From Bdellovibrio bacteriovorus (GTDB lineage Bacteria > Bdellovibrionota > Bdellovibrionia > Bdellovibrionales > Bdellovibrionaceae): a stretch of DNA of 64,000 nucleotides. A program made the position numbers and the translations under genes. The first letter of the stretch is position 1. The number at the start of each line of letters is the position of its first letter. The notes under the pieces were generated by a model, which saw only the letters and a program-made list of their open reading frames with translations, was not told the origin of the DNA and searched no databases. The stretch is taken from positions 1,426,001-1,490,000 of the forward strand of contig NZ_CP020946.1 in assembly GCF_002208115.1 (NCBI RefSeq), read 5' to 3'. Positions 42,432 through 52,700 of this stretch are shown piece after piece.

Positions 42432-43040
42432 ATGAAAGCCCTCGTCACTGTTCTTTTAACCCTTCTGATTGCCGCGCAAGGATTCACGGCAGAAACAACA
42501 TCAACACCTCCACGCACGGCCGGTGATTATGCGCTGAACTTTGGTGCCGTGTATGTGGCGCAGTGGAGCGTGTATCTGGTCACGCAGGAAAAAACCATCG
42601 CGGACCATGGCTCTTGGGACAACTTCACCAGCTATCCGTTCAAACCTGAATTTGATAAAGACAGCTTTGACTACAACATCTTCAAACATGCCCTGGCCGG
42701 GCAGTACTACTATCTTTTCTATCGCTATCGCGGCTACACCGAAACCGAAGCCTTCGCCTGGACATTCCTGTCGTCACTGGCTTTTGAATTTGCGGTTGAG
42801 ACCTACACCGAACCTCCGAGCTTTCAGGATATTTATCAGACTCCGGTCTTTGGAACTTTGGTGGGGATGGGCTTTGAACGCGTAAGTCATCATCTGCGTG
42901 GGCAGGACTCCGCGTGGATGCGGGCTTTGGGTTATGCTCTGAATCCTTTCGCTTTGTTGTCGAACTATCCACAGGAACTGGCAGCGATGCCCAATGTGGG
43001 CACGGACTCTTTGGGACTGAATCTGTCCTGGAGGTATTGA
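42432..43040 (+). CDS. DUF3943-like exported membrane protein
   Basis: 202 residues with a signal peptide ending at QGFTAE; CGGAG lies before the ATG. The body is aromatic and matches the DUF3943 pattern as I know it: DNFTSYPFKPEFDKDSFDYN, a YYYLFYRYRGYTETEAFAW helix, then FEFAVETYTEPPSFQDIYQT. The function of this family is not known; members occur beside outer-membrane proteins and PAP2 phosphatases, as here. First gene of a four-gene operon (gap of one base to the next). Confidence 0.68.
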   Translation: MKALVTVLLTLLIAAQGFTAETTSTPPRTAGDYALNFGAVYVAQWSVYLVTQEKTIADHGSWDNFTSYPFKPEFDKDSFDYNIFKHALAGQYYYLFYRYRGYTETEAFAWTFLSSLAFEFAVETYTEPPSFQDIYQTPVFGTLVGMGFERVSHHLRGQDSAWMRALGYALNPFALLSNYPQELAAMPNVGTDSLGLNLSWRY

Positions 43041-43041
43041 T

Positions 43042-43701
43042 ATGAAAAAATCCGTGTCTGTATTTCTGCTCACGATGCTGCTTTCTGTTTCGGCTTTGGC
43101 AACTGATTTTGAAACGGACCGCTGGAGCGATGGCCTTCATCTGCTGGCCGGAGGAGGTTTCAACTCGTCCTTGTACACATCCGATGATGATCATTCGGAC
43201 GGGGGCATTGGCGTCAATCTGAAGACGGACCTGCTTTATGTCTTTCATCCCGAGTGGGCGGTCGAGTGGAGCGCCAGTGTGAAGTTCAACCGCATGGAGG
43301 ACAGCTTCCTTTTATGGGACACATTGCTGACCATGGGAATTCGCACTCAGTTGCCAAAGCTTTATCCCGAAATGGAAGGGACACCTTACGCCAGGCTCTT
43401 TGTGGGGCGTGCGCCGACGGTTTTATTTCTGAATGGTGAAACTCCAAAAGGGGTTTCAGATCCCAGCACCAGTCGCATTCATTTTGGCGGCCCGGTAGTG
43501 GGTTTGGGCTGGGGCATTCTGAAAAAGAATTCCAAAGGACAAGTGTGGTTCACCGAAATCGCGGCCACCGCCCAGACACTGGAAAGTGAAGAGGACGTGA
43601 TGATGGATGGTGAAGTGCCCTTGGTGCTTTCCCGCAATCAGGTCACGAATAATGCGCGCATTTACAGTATCGCCGTCACCTTCGGCATCCTGGCCTTTTA
43701 A
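43042..43701 (+). CDS. Outer-membrane beta-barrel protein
   Basis: 219 residues, signal peptide MKKSVSVFLLTMLLSVSALA, then alternating hydrophobic/polar strands (GLHLLAGGGFNSSLY, GIGVNLKTDLLYVF, WAVEWSASVKF, ARIYSIAVTFGILAF) ending in Phe. This fits an 8-10-strand barrel. No specific family is recognised. Second gene of the operon; 11 bases to the first PAP2 gene. Confidence 0.75.
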   Translation: MKKSVSVFLLTMLLSVSALATDFETDRWSDGLHLLAGGGFNSSLYTSDDDHSDGGIGVNLKTDLLYVFHPEWAVEWSASVKFNRMEDSFLLWDTLLTMGIRTQLPKLYPEMEGTPYARLFVGRAPTVLFLNGETPKGVSDPSTSRIHFGGPVVGLGWGILKKNSKGQVWFTEIAATAQTLESEEDVMMDGEVPLVLSRNQVTNNARIYSIAVTFGILAF

Positions 43702-43712
43702 GGAGTTCTGCG

Positions 43713-44279
43713 ATGTGGGAACAACTTGATCAGCAGATTTTCTTATTCATCAACAGCACCGCCGCCAACCCGCTGTTTGATGCCTTCTTTCCGTGGTGGA
43801 CGGACTTTCAAAAGTCCCCATGGTTTTTGTTCATGGTGCTGCCAACGATTTTGCTGTGGTTGTTTATCAAGACCCGAATGAAGGGTGTGCTTGTTCTGGT
43901 GTCCGCCGTGGGGGTCGCAAGTTTTGCTGACTTCCTGTCAGGGGATCTGATCAAACCCGTGATTGAACGAGCCCGGCCGTTTCGTTCGGATCTTGCCGAT
44001 CTGGTGATCTTGCGCGGGCCGGAGCAGGGCGGATTTTCATTCCCTTCCAGTCATGCCGTGGACGCCTTTGCGTTGGCTGCTTTTATTGGTGTGTTTTATC
44101 CAAAGGCGCGAATCCCACTGTTGGTGCTGGCATTTCTAACCGCCTATTCCCGTGTCTATTGCGGAGTGCACTTTCCGGCAGATGTGGCGGCCGGGGCGCT
44201 TCTGGGCGGCCTTCTGGGGGCTGTCATCGCGCTGATAGCACAGCAGATCACGATGAAATGGCAAAGAGGTTGGTCATGA
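43713..44279 (+). CDS. PAP2-family membrane phosphatase
   Basis: 188 residues, six membrane helices. The three phosphatase motifs are intact: KPVIERARPFR (KX6RP), FPSSHAVDAFAL (PSxH) and SRVYCGVHFPADVAAG (SRX5HX3D). Such enzymes remove phosphate from lipids on the periplasmic side: undecaprenyl pyrophosphate, phosphatidate or lipid A. AAGGAG lies 13 bases before the ATG. The next gene is a second PAP2 protein overlapping by four bases. Confidence 0.9.
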   Translation: MWEQLDQQIFLFINSTAANPLFDAFFPWWTDFQKSPWFLFMVLPTILLWLFIKTRMKGVLVLVSAVGVASFADFLSGDLIKPVIERARPFRSDLADLVILRGPEQGGFSFPSSHAVDAFALAAFIGVFYPKARIPLLVLAFLTAYSRVYCGVHFPADVAAGALLGGLLGAVIALIAQQITMKWQRGWS

Positions 44280-44977
44280 AAAACCTCGTTGTCGCGTTTC
44301 TGTTGTTCTTTACTGCGGCGGCTCAGGCGGAAGAAAAAGCTTTTTCCTGGCTGTGGCATCAGGAATTAAAACCCACTATCACCAATTCCTTCGACAGCGG
44401 GGGGCAGTTGATTCTGTTGGTGGGCGCTGGCGCCACAGTGACGGCACGGCAGTACGATCAGACCGTTTATAAAAACAATCTTAGTCCCGACAAGCTGATC
44501 ATGGATAAAGACACCGCCGATATCGGCGCTTATCTGGGCAGTGGAGGGCCGGGGATAGCCATCGCGCTGACACAGCTGTGGCTGGATCCACAAAACGGCC
44601 TGGCTCACAGCAAGGCCTTGGCTCTCACCGCCGCCAGCCATATCACCATGGCCTCTCTTATAGGCCGTGAACGCCCCAGCGGACGGGACTATCTGTCTTT
44701 CCCCTCGGGGCACGCCTCCTCGTCCTATGCCACGGCAACCTCACTGGCATACGCCTACGGCTACAAGGTCGGCATTCCGGCCTTTGCCCTGGCAACTTTC
44801 GTGGCGGCCTCCAGAGTCAGTGAAAACATCCATTGGACAAGTGATGTGGTGGCCGGCGCCGCCCTGGGCATTTACTGGGGCCGCGCCAGCGCCCTGAACA
44901 CCGGAAAAAGCGACTATAATATAGTTCCGCTCGTCGGGGCTGGGTTCACAGGCCTCAGCTTCCACCGCGAATTCTAA
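44276..44977 (+). CDS. Exported PAP2-family phosphatase
   Basis: About 233 residues starting in an ATGA overlap. Unlike its neighbour it begins with a signal peptide (MKNLVVAFLLFFTAAAQA). Motifs: GRERPSGRDYLSFPSGHASS (a short RP plus PSGH) and SRVSENIHWTSDVVAGAALG. The first Lys/Arg motif is compressed, but the His and Asp of motifs 2 and 3 are present. It ends in RASALNTG...FTGLSFHREF, resembling phosphatases paired with outer-membrane proteins. It probably trims lipid or LPS phosphates on the outer side. Confidence 0.85.
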   Translation: MKNLVVAFLLFFTAAAQAEEKAFSWLWHQELKPTITNSFDSGGQLILLVGAGATVTARQYDQTVYKNNLSPDKLIMDKDTADIGAYLGSGGPGIAIALTQLWLDPQNGLAHSKALALTAASHITMASLIGRERPSGRDYLSFPSGHASSSYATATSLAYAYGYKVGIPAFALATFVAASRVSENIHWTSDVVAGAALGIYWGRASALNTGKSDYNIVPLVGAGFTGLSFHREF

Positions 44978-45028
44978 TTCCCTGAATCCAGTGTCCAATT
45001 CTCCAATCTCTAACTACCATTTTGGTCA

Positions 45029-45057
45029 CCTGTTCAGGTCTTTGACAGCTGAACAGG
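45029..45057. promoter_or_regulatory. 9-bp perfect inverted repeat upstream of the papain-like gene
   Basis: CCTGTTCAG-11 bases-CTGAACAGG, about 70 bases before the start at 45128. No T tract follows, so an operator is more likely than a terminator. It differs from the TTACN3GTAA motif reported for Bdellovibrio LexA. Confidence 0.5.
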
Positions 45058-45127
45058 GTTTAAACACGGAACCACTATGGATTGTGAATTGCTTTAGCAT
45101 TCGACGTTGAAAATGAAAGGACGTTGT

Positions 45128-46177
45128 ATGTTGAAGCTATTAAAGACCGCTGTGCTCTTTTTATGTGCCTTTGCCACGGCCATGGCCGCGACGGCAGACC
45201 GCGCATATGCCTGGGGCAAAAAACGAAGTACTTCCGCCTCTGAGTTTATCTCCAACAAAAGAGTCACGGATTCTTTGGTGCAGGATCTGACCTGCAACAA
45301 GCTCAGTATCGAAGGCATTTACTATCGTATCAAAGCCGATGCCTTTCATGAATCCCGCAATATGCCCATCACCAACTGGCCCTTCCGCAGTGGTGTGGCG
45401 ACGATCGCCGGCTGCTGGGCTCTTAGCAGCACTCAGCGCATGATCTCTTACATGGCCCGTTACAATGAACCGACCAGTATGCGCATGGATCAAATTTCCC
45501 CAGGGCTTTTGAATCAGATCCGGGGCGGAACCCTCGAGATGGTCAGCGAGAATCACAATAATGACAATCGTGGCTTCGATAACAACAAACGCCTGATCAC
45601 ACGACCCCTGAAAGCCAACAGTGTCTTCCCGGTGCCGTCCAACTCTTTGGGCGAGGACAAGTGGCATACCAACAGTCTTTGGATGCGTTTGCTTGAAGGC
45701 CATATTGAAAATGTTGATGGTCGCAACATTCACAGGCACTTCCGTGCAGAGATTGAAGAAAACCAGGCCCGTCATTTCTTCCGTGCCGCGAACATTGGTA
45801 TGGGAGCAGGGTCCGGCGATCGCAGCGCTAAAAAGAATCAGGAAACTGTGGCGACCATGCGCCGTAATGCTGACACCAAGCGCCTGACTCTGGTGAATCT
45901 GCGTGCCGGCAGGACGGCTCAGCACATCGTGATGGTGAAGTCTTACAAGGTCACTAACGACATCATTACTTTCACTGTTTACGACTCTAATCAGCCTTCG
46001 AAGGACCAGTTGCTTTATTACTCTGTGAAAAACAGCGCCTTCTATGCTCCAGACATCGTCAGTCGCTTCGTGCTTGAAAACACCAGCCGCTCGTTGGGCG
46101 TGTATGTTGTGGACGAAGATGAGCGTGAAATGCTTGAAGACGCAATGATGGCGCACTATCGCATCAAGTGCCGATAA
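45128..46177 (+). CDS. Secreted papain-fold cysteine peptidase-like protein
   Basis: About 349 residues. ATG at 45128 with AAAGGA 6-7 bases upstream; an ATG at 45107 lacks a site. A signal peptide (MLKLLKTAVLFLCAFATAMA) precedes a catalytic-looking set: Cys96 in VATIAGCWALSSTQRMI at a helix start, His266 in GRTAQHIVMVKSY and Asp286 in FTVYDSNQPS, the C-H-D order and spacing of papain-like folds. The substrate is unknown. It is the second such exported enzyme in the window (the other is at 1-1090). Confidence 0.7.
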   Translation: MLKLLKTAVLFLCAFATAMAATADRAYAWGKKRSTSASEFISNKRVTDSLVQDLTCNKLSIEGIYYRIKADAFHESRNMPITNWPFRSGVATIAGCWALSSTQRMISYMARYNEPTSMRMDQISPGLLNQIRGGTLEMVSENHNNDNRGFDNNKRLITRPLKANSVFPVPSNSLGEDKWHTNSLWMRLLEGHIENVDGRNIHRHFRAEIEENQARHFFRAANIGMGAGSGDRSAKKNQETVATMRRNADTKRLTLVNLRAGRTAQHIVMVKSYKVTNDIITFTVYDSNQPSKDQLLYYSVKNSAFYAPDIVSRFVLENTSRSLGVYVVDEDEREMLEDAMMAHYRIKCR

Positions 46178-46207
46178 CTTGAGCAGAGCTTGTAAAAGCT
46201 ACAGATG

Positions 46208-46236
46208 ACCGCCGTGCAAGGCGGTTATTTCGTTTC
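46208..46236 (+). terminator. Probable terminator after the papain-like gene
   Basis: ACCGCC/GGCGGT perfect stem with loop GTGCAA, followed by TATTTCGTTTC; a weak U tract. Confidence 0.5.
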
Positions 46237-46284
46237 TAAAGCAGTTAAACGGGAACTTATTTCTAAATGACTGACAATTTGTGG

Positions 46285-46311
46285 CCCGTTCCTTGCTGTT
46301 CCGGGAACGGG
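46285..46311 (+). promoter_or_regulatory. Strong hairpin in the leader of the giant-protein operon
   Basis: CCCGTTCC-11 bases-GGAACGGG, about 55 bases before the ATG at 46367. It may stabilise or attenuate the leader RNA. No T tract. Confidence 0.4.
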
Positions 46312-46366
46312 GTCCGTGTAAGGCCCTTTTGACACCACTTTGTGACCCTTTTGATAAGGATACGCT

Positions 46367-49300
46367 ATGTCTCTCAGAATAGTTATAGTCTGCGCCCTGT
46401 GTTTGATGGCGCTCTCCATCGCAAGTGCCGAGAGTGTTTCCCTGCCATTGAACTCTGTAAAAAAGCCGGCGATGGATCTGGTCAACAGTTCCGGAACGGC
46501 TTTGGATGTCGGTCAGGCCGCAGCCCTTGCCAATCAGGGGACGGATCTCAGCCTTTTAAATCCGCTTGAAAACAAGATGTGGCAAAACCGTGTCTATCCG
46601 GGTGTGGAAGACATTCCGGGCAGCTACCCGGTGGCTCAGAACGGCGTGCAGTTCCTGTCTGAAGAAGCCGCGTTGCCTTTCACATACATGTCCCGCGTGC
46701 AGTCGCTGGAAAATCCAAATCTGTTCTATCGTTTAAGCTTGTCCCGTTTGACTCATACAACATTGATGCGTGCAGCACTGCTAAGAAAACTGGGCTACTA
46801 TGTTCCGTCGCCAAAGTACTACCGCAACCTGCGTGTGTTCTTTAAGACCGAAGCTGAAAAAGAGTCCTTCCTGAAAAACGCCCAGGAGTCCATGATTTCA
46901 GACTTTGAAAGCCGTGGCTGGGTCACGGAAGACAACAAACAAAATCACTCCGTGGTTTTCTCGGATGCGGTTCTGGAACCAGCTGTGGCTGAATACTTCG
47001 ACATCCAGTGGGGTTACGCTCCAGATCCAAACAATCCAAATCAGCTGCCAGCCGTGCAGCGCTACTCCCGTTACAGAGCATACCGCGCTCTGATCCTGCC
47101 ATTTGCTTTGGTTGACCTGCCAGAGTCCGTGAACAGATTCAGCGCCAAGTTCGGTGCGGTTCTTTCCGGTCACGTGGTGATCAATCATCCGTCCGCGGAA
47201 TCCTTCTCGGCGGCAAGCTTTGAGGACGTGCGCTGGCTGGTTCGCCGTATGGCGGAACTTCGTTACAGCGACTTCGTGGAAATCGTGCGTGCCGGTGCTT
47301 ATCCTCAGGAACTTGAAGACCTGATCCTGGCAAAACTTCTGCACCGTGCCCACAATGCGCTGGAGCTTTTCAATGTGAAGAACTCTTCCGCATTGCCATT
47401 ACCGGACCTGAACATCACCTCACGTTCCGGCCTGGTGAAAGACGGCAAGGTCACTCAGGAATTCGTTCCGGGCTATCCGCAGCGTTTTGCCCACGGGGAC
47501 CGTCAGTCTCCGTTCCAGGACGGGGACCTTGAACGTTACATGGGTATCCGTGCCAAATCCGCTGTGATTGGCACAGTGATGAATCATATCAATGAAAAGC
47601 TGGATCTGCTTTCCACCTCAGACCTGTTCCAAAACCGTCGTGATGAAATCACTCAGCGTGTTCTGGAACACATCCGTGAGCGTCCGTACGAACCACTTTA
47701 CCAGAAAGTGGAAGCGTGGGGCGGTCCGGTGGGTGGCTTCAATCTGGGAGCCACTCGTCACGTGACGACGGGTACTTACTTCGGCAGTTCCGCACCAATT
47801 CAATTGGTGGATAACGTGTCAGTGGCGGGTCGTCTGGGTTATTTCATGACTCTGGACGGGGTTCCTAAGATCACGCCAATGGCGGGTGCCAACATCATGG
47901 TTATGCGTGATTATACTCACGTACGCCCTTTGAACTCCATCCAGGAAGGCACGAAAGTGTCCTGGAAAGATCTGCTGGTTCCACGTTTCATGAGCAAGCT
48001 TTCGGCCGTGCTGGATGAAAAAGACCCGATCAAATCCCAGGAGGAAGGCAAGCCAGCCCGTCAACCGCTGGATGCGTTCCTAAGCGAGCTGCGTGAAGGT
48101 GAAGTTTTCACCGTGACTGATTCCATCGCATTGTCGGCATACGCTCAAGCTTCGTCGTCTTTGGATGTTTTGATGGGTATTTCTCCATTGAATTTCCTGA
48201 ACACGGTGGCTGTGGGTGTTGATGCCAACCGCGCGATCTTAAGACAAACCAGCTTCATGCGCACCAAAGAGGGTGTCCAGGTTTACGTTCGTTCCCAGAA
48301 CAGCAAAGCCATGGGCATGACCCTGGATATCAATTACTTCATCAACGTGATGCGTGTTCGCGCCAACACCACGTGGGCGGAACTGAGCACGGATGCCTTC
48401 GTGATTGATTACAATCCTGAATACGCGGAATACATTGATTCTGAAAACCAGGAAGCGAAGTTCGTGAAGGACTTCATCAAAACCCGCAATGACCTGAAAC
48501 CGGCATTGCGCGCGTTGTTTAAGAGCAACGACCCGGAATTGTTGTACGCAAACTTCAATCATCGCAAGTTTGAGATCGACCACAATCTGAAAACCCGCGA
48601 GATCCGTAACAAGTTCTTCGCAATGCGTGTGAACTCTTTCAACGAAGATCACACTTTGAAAATCCGTTACCCGCGCAGTGCGGAAGCTCCGGATCTGGAT
48701 CCTAAAGACGAAGAAGTGACGCTGTTCTCTAACAAGCGCGGCGAACTGATCGGTCGTGATTTGCTGGGCTTTGCCTTTGACTGGGTTGAAGGTCTGATGA
48801 ATAAGTGGTGGCCTAAAGGCCGCGTGGATCTGGCTCGTTCTGATGATCCAAATCCGGCCAACACTCCGTACGGTAAAGCGTACTGGAGAACTGTGACCAC
48901 CGAAGCGGATCTGACCACTAATGCGAAACAGTATCCATCCGTGGGTGTTGTTCAGCGCGTGTGGGGTGGCTGGCACTTAAACCGCAAAAAATTCCTGAAA
49001 TTGATCGACGAGGTTCAGGGCGAGTTGAAAAACTCTCCGGTGGGATCTTACCGCCTGATTGAAAAAGAAGCGTTCTCGAATGTGACTGCGGTGGATTTCT
49101 ATCGTATCACGGCGAACCTTTCCATCCTGCCGGGTGGTTTGGACAAGGTCAAAGATCTGATCCTGCAGCCGGATCAGGACGGGAAGTCTGTTCCTAAAGC
49201 CAAGTTCATTGGTCGTCTGTTCCAGAAACTGAGCGAGAAAATGGGTCGCAAAGCCCGTCCTCACGATCAGGAGATGTTCAACGATATGGTGACTGTACTG

Positions 49301-49768
49301 GGTAACGGGGACTTCAAACGCGGTAAGTCCGAATTCATCACTGCATGTCAGGAAGAGCAGGATGCCCATAAAAAAGAAAAAACGATGAACTATCAGGGTT
49401 CTTGGGTCAACGGAACTTACTTTGATTGTATGTTGCCGTGGATGGAAAGACTGTTGAAGCTTTCTGCCAGCTACCCGAAAGACAAAAAATCCCAGACGCA
49501 GTGGATGACAAATGTCCTTTACACTCTGGAAGAGGCGATTCCATTGCCTCAGCTTTTGAAGTTCCTGGGTAAGGACAACTATATCTACTTCGTGCGTATC
49601 AACGGATTCCGTGCCGGTGATGAGGACGGGGATATTGAATACTTCTCCAATACTTTGGGTGATCCGAAGCAGAACATCGAATACGCCAACGGTCTGATTC
49701 AGATGTTTGCGACGAAAACCCGTATTTCTCCAATCGAACTGGATAAATCCCTGGGGAGCTTCCGATGA
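46367..49768 (+). CDS. Giant secreted protein of unknown function
   Basis: 1133 residues, signal peptide MSLRIVIVCALCLMALSIASA; AAGGA before the ATG. No recognised domain. Visible traits: an N-terminal region ending in a Tyr/Arg-rich helix set (YRLSLSRLTHTTLMRAALLR), a middle beta-rich segment from GGPVGGFNLGATRHVTTGTYF, and a helical C-terminal third that includes an EF-hand-like acidic stretch (FRAGDEDGDIEYFSN). Few cysteines. Its last four bases overlap the start of a subtilisin-like protease gene, so both are made together; it could be a substrate, inhibitor, or scaffold of the protease. Codon use is biased as in expressed genes. Confidence 0.7.
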   Translation: MSLRIVIVCALCLMALSIASAESVSLPLNSVKKPAMDLVNSSGTALDVGQAAALANQGTDLSLLNPLENKMWQNRVYPGVEDIPGSYPVAQNGVQFLSEEAALPFTYMSRVQSLENPNLFYRLSLSRLTHTTLMRAALLRKLGYYVPSPKYYRNLRVFFKTEAEKESFLKNAQESMISDFESRGWVTEDNKQNHSVVFSDAVLEPAVAEYFDIQWGYAPDPNNPNQLPAVQRYSRYRAYRALILPFALVDLPESVNRFSAKFGAVLSGHVVINHPSAESFSAASFEDVRWLVRRMAELRYSDFVEIVRAGAYPQELEDLILAKLLHRAHNALELFNVKNSSALPLPDLNITSRSGLVKDGKVTQEFVPGYPQRFAHGDRQSPFQDGDLERYMGIRAKSAVIGTVMNHINEKLDLLSTSDLFQNRRDEITQRVLEHIRERPYEPLYQKVEAWGGPVGGFNLGATRHVTTGTYFGSSAPIQLVDNVSVAGRLGYFMTLDGVPKITPMAGANIMVMRDYTHVRPLNSIQEGTKVSWKDLLVPRFMSKLSAVLDEKDPIKSQEEGKPARQPLDAFLSELREGEVFTVTDSIALSAYAQASSSLDVLMGISPLNFLNTVAVGVDANRAILRQTSFMRTKEGVQVYVRSQNSKAMGMTLDINYFINVMRVRANTTWAELSTDAFVIDYNPEYAEYIDSENQEAKFVKDFIKTRNDLKPALRALFKSNDPELLYANFNHRKFEIDHNLKTREIRNKFFAMRVNSFNEDHTLKIRYPRSAEAPDLDPKDEEVTLFSNKRGELIGRDLLGFAFDWVEGLMNKWWPKGRVDLARSDDPNPANTPYGKAYWRTVTTEADLTTNAKQYPSVGVVQRVWGGWHLNRKKFLKLIDEVQGELKNSPVGSYRLIEKEAFSNVTAVDFYRITANLSILPGGLDKVKDLILQPDQDGKSVPKAKFIGRLFQKLSEKMGRKARPHDQEMFNDMVTVLGNGDFKRGKSEFITACQEEQDAHKKEKTMNYQGSWVNGTYFDCMLPWMERLLKLSASYPKDKKSQTQWMTNVLYTLEEAIPLPQLLKFLGKDNYIYFVRINGFRAGDEDGDIEYFSNTLGDPKQNIEYANGLIQMFATKTRISPIELDKSLGSFR

Positions 49769-52700
49769 GATCCTTGATTCTTTCCGTTATCTCAATGAGC
49801 TTCCTGGCAAGTCACGCTGTGGCCGCTGATCCTTTTGCTGACAAACAATGGGGTCTGAACAACCAGGGCGTGCCGCAAATGATCGACTTGGATCCTTTGC
49901 ACACCTATAAAATTCCTGCTCGTGCGCAGGAAGACGTGCGTTTGCCTTCTCCGGTAAAAGCCAAAAATAAAATCATCGTGGCGGTCCTGGATACCGGTAT
50001 CGCCAAAAATCACCCGGATCTGAAGGGTGTGATCCGTCGCAATGAATCTGAGTGCCGGGCTTTGGTGAAGTTTGAAGCCTGTGTGGCTGACAGTGACCGC
50101 AAGACCTGTGAAAAGAAATGGATGGATTTGAACAATCCGGAAGTGGATCAGGATAAAAACGGATATCCACTGGATTGTCAGGGCTGGAGCTTGCTGGGGG
50201 GCGTGAATGCCGCCGGCATCATGGGCCGTCCGGACTTTGGCGATGACCAGGGTCACGGAACTCACGTCGCCGGTATTATCGCGGCGGAAGTCGACAACAA
50301 TATCGGTGTGCGTGGACTCAGTGAAAACGTTGAGATCCTGCCGGTGCAGGTGATCGGTGTTCAGCCTTCTGAGCCGATGAAACCTTTGTCTATTTATGAT
50401 TCCCCACAAGAAACAGGCCGTGAAAGCGTCACCCGCAGTCTGGGGGACATGGTGGGTCGTGGTGTGATCTATGCGATGCGCTCGGGCGCCAAAGTGATCA
50501 ACTTCTCTATGGGGTGGCCTCAGGCGAAAGATTCTGATTTCATGCGCAAAGTGATTGCTGAAGCTCAGGCCCGCGGTGTGATCATCGTGGCTGCTGCCGG
50601 CAATGACTCGACTCGTGCGCTTCTTCGTCCGTGCGCTTATCCGAATGTGATTTGCGTGGGAGCGGCCGGTCCGGATGGCGCGTTCTCGCATTTCTCTAAC
50701 TTTGGCAGCGGTGTGGATATCGTGGCTCCGGGTGTGAACATCTTGAGCACTTATCCTGAAAGCAAACGTCCAGTGCGTTTCCGTTCAACTTTGGGTTATG
50801 AATTCCTTTCTGGAACGTCGCAAGCGTCGCCCTATGTGGCGGCGGCTGTGGCCGAGCTGATGGCTCGTGGTGTTCCGGCGGATGAAATTTACGCAAGACT
50901 TGTACTGGGTGCCCGCCCTTTGAAATCAAATCTGTCTTTGGTTTCCGGCGGCTCTCATGAACAAGGACAAGTCCTGAGCCCGGAAAGGGAAATTTACAAA
51001 AAATATTCTGTGGCCGGTAACATGGACGTTGAACAGTCCCTGAAAGTTTCCGTGCAGCCTTTGATCGTTCCTGCGGATAAAGAAAAAGTCGAAATCAACT
51101 GGGACCGCAAAAGCAAGGACTTGAGTTTTGAGATTTCTTTTGTGAACAAGTGGCAGGCCGTTGATATCGGCAAGGTGAAAATGAACGCCCAGTTCATCAA
51201 GCCTCATGCGGATGCTGTACGCCCGTGGATCACCGCGATCAAAGAAGCGGCTCCATACCCAGGCGTGTGGCAGCAGAATGAAGTGCGCAAATACGTGGTG
51301 ATGATGAGCCTGGTGGATTCCCAGGATCCTTCCCAGTCCCGCATCCCAAGTGAGCTGGATCTGACGGTGGATGTGCGCGTTGGTGATGCCGAAGCCCGCC
51401 GCTATGTCTTTGAAAGTGAAGTCGTGGTCAGTGTGACGCCGGAAATGGCATCCAGTGATGTAAAGACATTTAATATCACGGGCATGCCAAGAGCCCGCGT
51501 GTCCTTCCTGCCTCTGGATGAAAATCTGGACAACCACCCTGAACAGCGTGATTACCTGGCTCTGAGCCAGCAAAACAACACCTGGCAGTTGTGGCTGGTG
51601 GCTGATAACGGCAACGGCGCTTATACGGCCGTGGGTGGCACAAAAATCCGCCCTGAAGGTGAAGCCGACAATCTGCGTGAACAGGTGCTGACTCGTCTGG
51701 ATCTGAACGGTGACGGTCAGAGCGAATACGTGATGGGCATTCTGGAAGACAAATCCGAACTGGATGAGCCTGAAGCGTCGCCAATGACGTTCTATATCTT
51801 TGATAAGGCCATGAAGCTTCTGGAGACCTTCAAGTATTCCGCCGAAGTGGCTCCGGCCCCTTACCAGATGTACTGGCAAAAAATCGGTGGCACCAAACGC
51901 CCGGCGTGGGTGGGTGGTGGTAAAGATCCATCCAAAAAACGTGGTTTGAAAGAGCGCTGGGAAAATCCGGACAACTATGAAAAGCCGCAGACCCGTTTCT
52001 ATTTCCTGAACGAAAAAAATGAATTGAAAGCCCTGGAAGAACATCAGGGTTACAAGATCATCGACGTGATCGAACCGCGCCGGGAACAGATGGTGGCGGG
52101 GCGTGTGCCGGTTTTGCTGGCAAAAAACCAGGGAACCGAAGCCAAGCCAAGTTATCTATATAATTTCGCCATCGCCGAGGTGGTGGAAGGCCGTATTGAA
52201 AACTTCATGGAGCTGGATCTGTTTGCCCATCAGACCACTTACCGCAACATCCTCGACACCCGTGTCGACAAGGTTCATGCCCTGGATTACGGCAAGGATG
52301 AATTTGCGGGCAGCTTCTGGTTCGGTGAAGGTTTGAACCGTCAGCAGCGTTTGTCGGTCTTTGATAACAAGAACTGGGAGCTGTTAGACCAGCAGCTGGG
52401 GGCGGAGCGGTCCCAATTTGACTCCGCTTTGTGGGTGCGCGCCGTGTTTGCGGGGCTGCAGCGTAAGGGAGCCTTTGTCCTGACGAACTCCGAAATTCAG
52501 TATCACGACCTTGTGACGTCCCGTGTAGTAAGCAAAAGTTTCGAGCGTTACACGTTCTTCCCGGACATGTTGATGACGAATTTGTACTTCCCGCTGACTT
52601 TAAAGGATGCGCGCGACGCATCAACGAAGATTCCAGCGCTATTTACCACGGAAAGTTCGGAACTCAGCCGTGGTGTCAAAATGTTGGTACCGGTTTTTGC

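Noticed and set aside
46329-46357. Perfect TTGACA as promoter of the giant-protein gene
   Set aside because: The matching -10 position would put the start point past the AAGGA ribosome site, so the mRNA could not be translated normally.
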